Origin: CAINVV01 sp964506325
Lineage (GTDB): Bacteria; Bacteroidota; Bacteroidia; Bacteroidales; Prolixibacteraceae
Length of the DNA stretch: 36,294 nucleotides
Assembly (NCBI GenBank): GCA_964506325.1
Contig: CAZDLO010000029.1
Span: 1-36,294, forward strand
Direction of reading: 5' to 3'
The notes under the pieces were generated by a model. It made no database searches, was not told the origin of the DNA, and saw only the letters and a list, made by a program, of their open reading frames with translations. How positions within the stretch are numbered: the stretch's first letter is position 1; the number at the start of each line of letters is the position of its first letter. The position numbers and the translations under genes are program-made. Shown piece by piece: positions 34,747-36,294 of the stretch.

Positions 34747-35790
34747 ATGGAAACTGGCAGCAGGCGAAAATTTGTTAGGACAACCGTCTTAGGAGGGTTG
34801 GGACTGGGAGTAGCTGCAGGCACACTGGAAGCCTATGGCAAGCCTGTAGCAGGCACCGGAAAAAGAATTGGCATGATTGGCCTGGATACTTCGCACAGCG
34901 TCGCTTTTACAAAAGCACTGAACAATCCTGACGCAGGAATGGAATTTGCCGGGTACAGGGTTGTTGCTGCCTATCCATTCGGGAGCCGTGATATTTTGAG
35001 CAGTACTGAAAGAATACCCGGGTACACCGATGAGGTCCGGAAACTGGGAGTCGGAATTGTCGGCTCTTTGAATGAACTTATTGCTGCTTCCGATGTGGTA
35101 ATGCTTGAGACAAACGACGGCAGGTTGCACCTTGAGCAGGCATTACCGGTTATCAGGGCAGGAAAGAGGATGTTTATCGACAAGCCTATGACTGCCTCAC
35201 TTGTTGATGCATTGCAGATTTTCGGGTTCGCAGAAAAATATGGTGTTCCAGTTTTTTCAAGCTCCTCCCTTCGGTACATCACCGGGATTGAGGAGATCCT
35301 TTCCGGAAATATCGGAAAGGTCCTTGGAGCTGAAACCTACAGCCCCGCCAAGCTGGAGAAGACTCACCCCGACCTCTTCTGGTACGGAATTCATGGTGTG
35401 GAAACACTTTTTACCCTGATGGGCACCGGGTGTAAGAGTGTGGTAAGGGTGTCAAATGAGGATTGTGATGTGGTTACAGGCACCTGGACCGACAACAGGA
35501 TCGGTACGTTCAGGGGCCTCCGTAAAGGTAAACTCGATTACGGTGGCACGGTCTATGGTGAAAAGGCCATCCGTGTACTCGGAGGTTATGGAGGATACAA
35601 TCCGCTCCTGAAACAGATCATCAACTTTTTTGAAACTGGAATTGTTCCCGTAAAAAAGGAGGAAACAATTGAAATACTAGCATTTATGGAGGCAGCTGAT
35701 CTTTCTAAAGCCAACAATGGTCTGCCTGTCGACCTGGAGTCTGTCATAAAAAAAGCAGTTTCGCAATTGCCGGGTAGAAAAATTGAGTAA
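34747..35790 (+). CDS. Tat-exported Gfo/Idh/MocA-family oxidoreductase
   Basis: The product is 347 aa. The N-terminus has a twin-arginine signal (SRRKFVRTTVLGG, Arg6 and Arg7) followed by a hydrophobic stretch. The Rossmann fold starts at KRIGMIGLDTSHSVAF, where the usual GxGxxG is replaced by GLDTSH, a subgroup feature. The second signature MFIDKPMTASLVDAL has DKP in place of EKP, with the catalytic Lys retained. Family enzymes oxidise or reduce sugars and polyols with NAD(P). Export by Tat implies the protein folds with its cofactor before reaching the periplasm. It lies 58 bp after the symporter and 41 bp before a second Gfo/Idh gene, so these are probably one operon. Confidence 0.88.
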   Translation: METGSRRKFVRTTVLGGLGLGVAAGTLEAYGKPVAGTGKRIGMIGLDTSHSVAFTKALNNPDAGMEFAGYRVVAAYPFGSRDILSSTERIPGYTDEVRKLGVGIVGSLNELIAASDVVMLETNDGRLHLEQALPVIRAGKRMFIDKPMTASLVDALQIFGFAEKYGVPVFSSSSLRYITGIEEILSGNIGKVLGAETYSPAKLEKTHPDLFWYGIHGVETLFTLMGTGCKSVVRVSNEDCDVVTGTWTDNRIGTFRGLRKGKLDYGGTVYGEKAIRVLGGYGGYNPLLKQIINFFETGIVPVKKEETIEILAFMEAADLSKANNGLPVDLESVIKKAVSQLPGRKIE

Positions 35791-35831
35791 ATGACGAAAG
35801 TTAATTATAATCATTCTAAGTGACACAGCAG

Positions 35832-36294
35832 ATGGGAAATTCAAGAAGAGATTTCGTCCGAAAGTCGGTTATGGGAACGACTGCATTAACAGTAGGAGGC
35901 ATTCTTCCCGGATTCAATGCCAAAAGCTATGGCCGGATCATTGGGGCAAACAATAAGATAGTTGTCTCCATGATGGGGGTGAATTCCCGGGGGAAGGCTT
36001 TGTCCAAAAATTTCTCAGCCCAGAAAAATTGTGAAGTGGGGCATCTCTGTGATGTTGATTCTAGGGCCATAGTTGCCTGTGCGGCGGCTATTAAGGACCG
36101 GCAGTCACTGGTTCCAACAGGTTTCGTTGATTTCCGCAAATCGCTTGAGAGCAAAGATATTGATGCCATGGTCATTGCGGCACCCGATCACTGGCATGCA
36201 CCAGCAGCCCTGCTGGCCATGCAGGCAGGAAAACATGTATATGTAGAAAAACCATGCAGTCATAATCCCCGTGAAGGTGAAATCCTGGTTGAGG
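35832..36294 (+). CDS. Tat-exported Gfo/Idh/MocA-family oxidoreductase, 3' truncated by window end
   Basis: The ATG at 35832 opens a frame that runs for 154 codons to the end of the window without a stop. The start has a twin-arginine signal (MGNSRRDFVRKSVMGTTALT), then an Ala/Gly-rich stretch. KIVVSMMGVNSRGKA is the Rossmann N-terminus, AMVIAAPDHWHAPAALLAMQ and KHVYVEKPCSHNPREGE follow, the latter with the canonical EKP catalytic Lys. This matches the large family of exported Gfo/Idh/MocA proteins in Bacteroidota and Planctomycetota. It is the second such gene in tandem, 41 bp after the first, and the two differ clearly in sequence. The C-terminal domain lies beyond the window. Confidence 0.88.
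   Translation, partial: MGNSRRDFVRKSVMGTTALTVGGILPGFNAKSYGRIIGANNKIVVSMMGVNSRGKALSKNFSAQKNCEVGHLCDVDSRAIVACAAAIKDRQSLVPTGFVDFRKSLESKDIDAMVIAAPDHWHAPAALLAMQAGKHVYVEKPCSHNPREGEILVE

Overview
The window looks like a scaffold from a Bacteroidota genome, most likely Bacteroidales or a near relative, and probably a metagenome assembly. The evidence is a set of exported glycoside hydrolases with signal peptides or lipoboxes, a LytS/LytTR two-component pair, a glutaminyl-tRNA synthetase, a TIGR02757 protein, and many upstream regions carrying the Bacteroidota -7 promoter element TAnnTTTG on the correct strand. Two runs of N (100 at 9412-9511, 10 at 16246-16255) are scaffold joins. No phage, transposase, integrase, CRISPR array or rRNA was found.

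Layout. 1-231: a 67-bp direct repeat in two copies, each able to fold into a hairpin. 251-811 (-): an RbsD/FucU-like lipoprotein. 1064-1873 (+): an exported NodB-type polysaccharide deacetylase. 1879-11805 (-): four exported glycosidases in one direction, GH92, GH106, a divergent GH106-like lipoprotein and a GH43-like beta-propeller enzyme, i.e. a glycan-degradation operon without SusC/SusD in view. 12102-14395: housekeeping genes gcvH (-), tsaE and ald (+). 14413-22663 (-): an alpha-glucan block, pulA with a small membrane protein and malQ with two starch-binding domains, flanking a three-gene envelope-sensing module (LiaF-like membrane protein, LytS-type kinase, LytTR regulator). 23020-26597: a MATE exporter, glnS and folB. 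26660-26730: tRNA-Cys. 27236-30024: sparse, AT-rich DNA with small secreted or membrane proteins and long intergenic stretches. 30259-31029: a TIGR02757 protein. 31210-36294 (+): a lipoprotein phosphoesterase with a PA14 domain, a sodium:solute symporter and two Tat-tagged Gfo/Idh/MocA oxidoreductases, the last cut by the window end.

How the genes work together (inference). The left block probably trims a mannose- and rhamnose-containing, possibly acetylated glycan outside the cytoplasm. The middle block debranches and rearranges alpha-glucans while a LiaF-like/kinase/regulator system monitors the envelope. The right block looks like uptake and periplasmic oxidation of a sugar or polyol. No single gene set is a clear new system. 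The best leads are the divergent GH106-like enzyme, the exported RbsD-like protein, the inverted 8-bp repeat arrays inside the kinase/regulator operon, and the pulA assembly join that can be repaired by reading frame.
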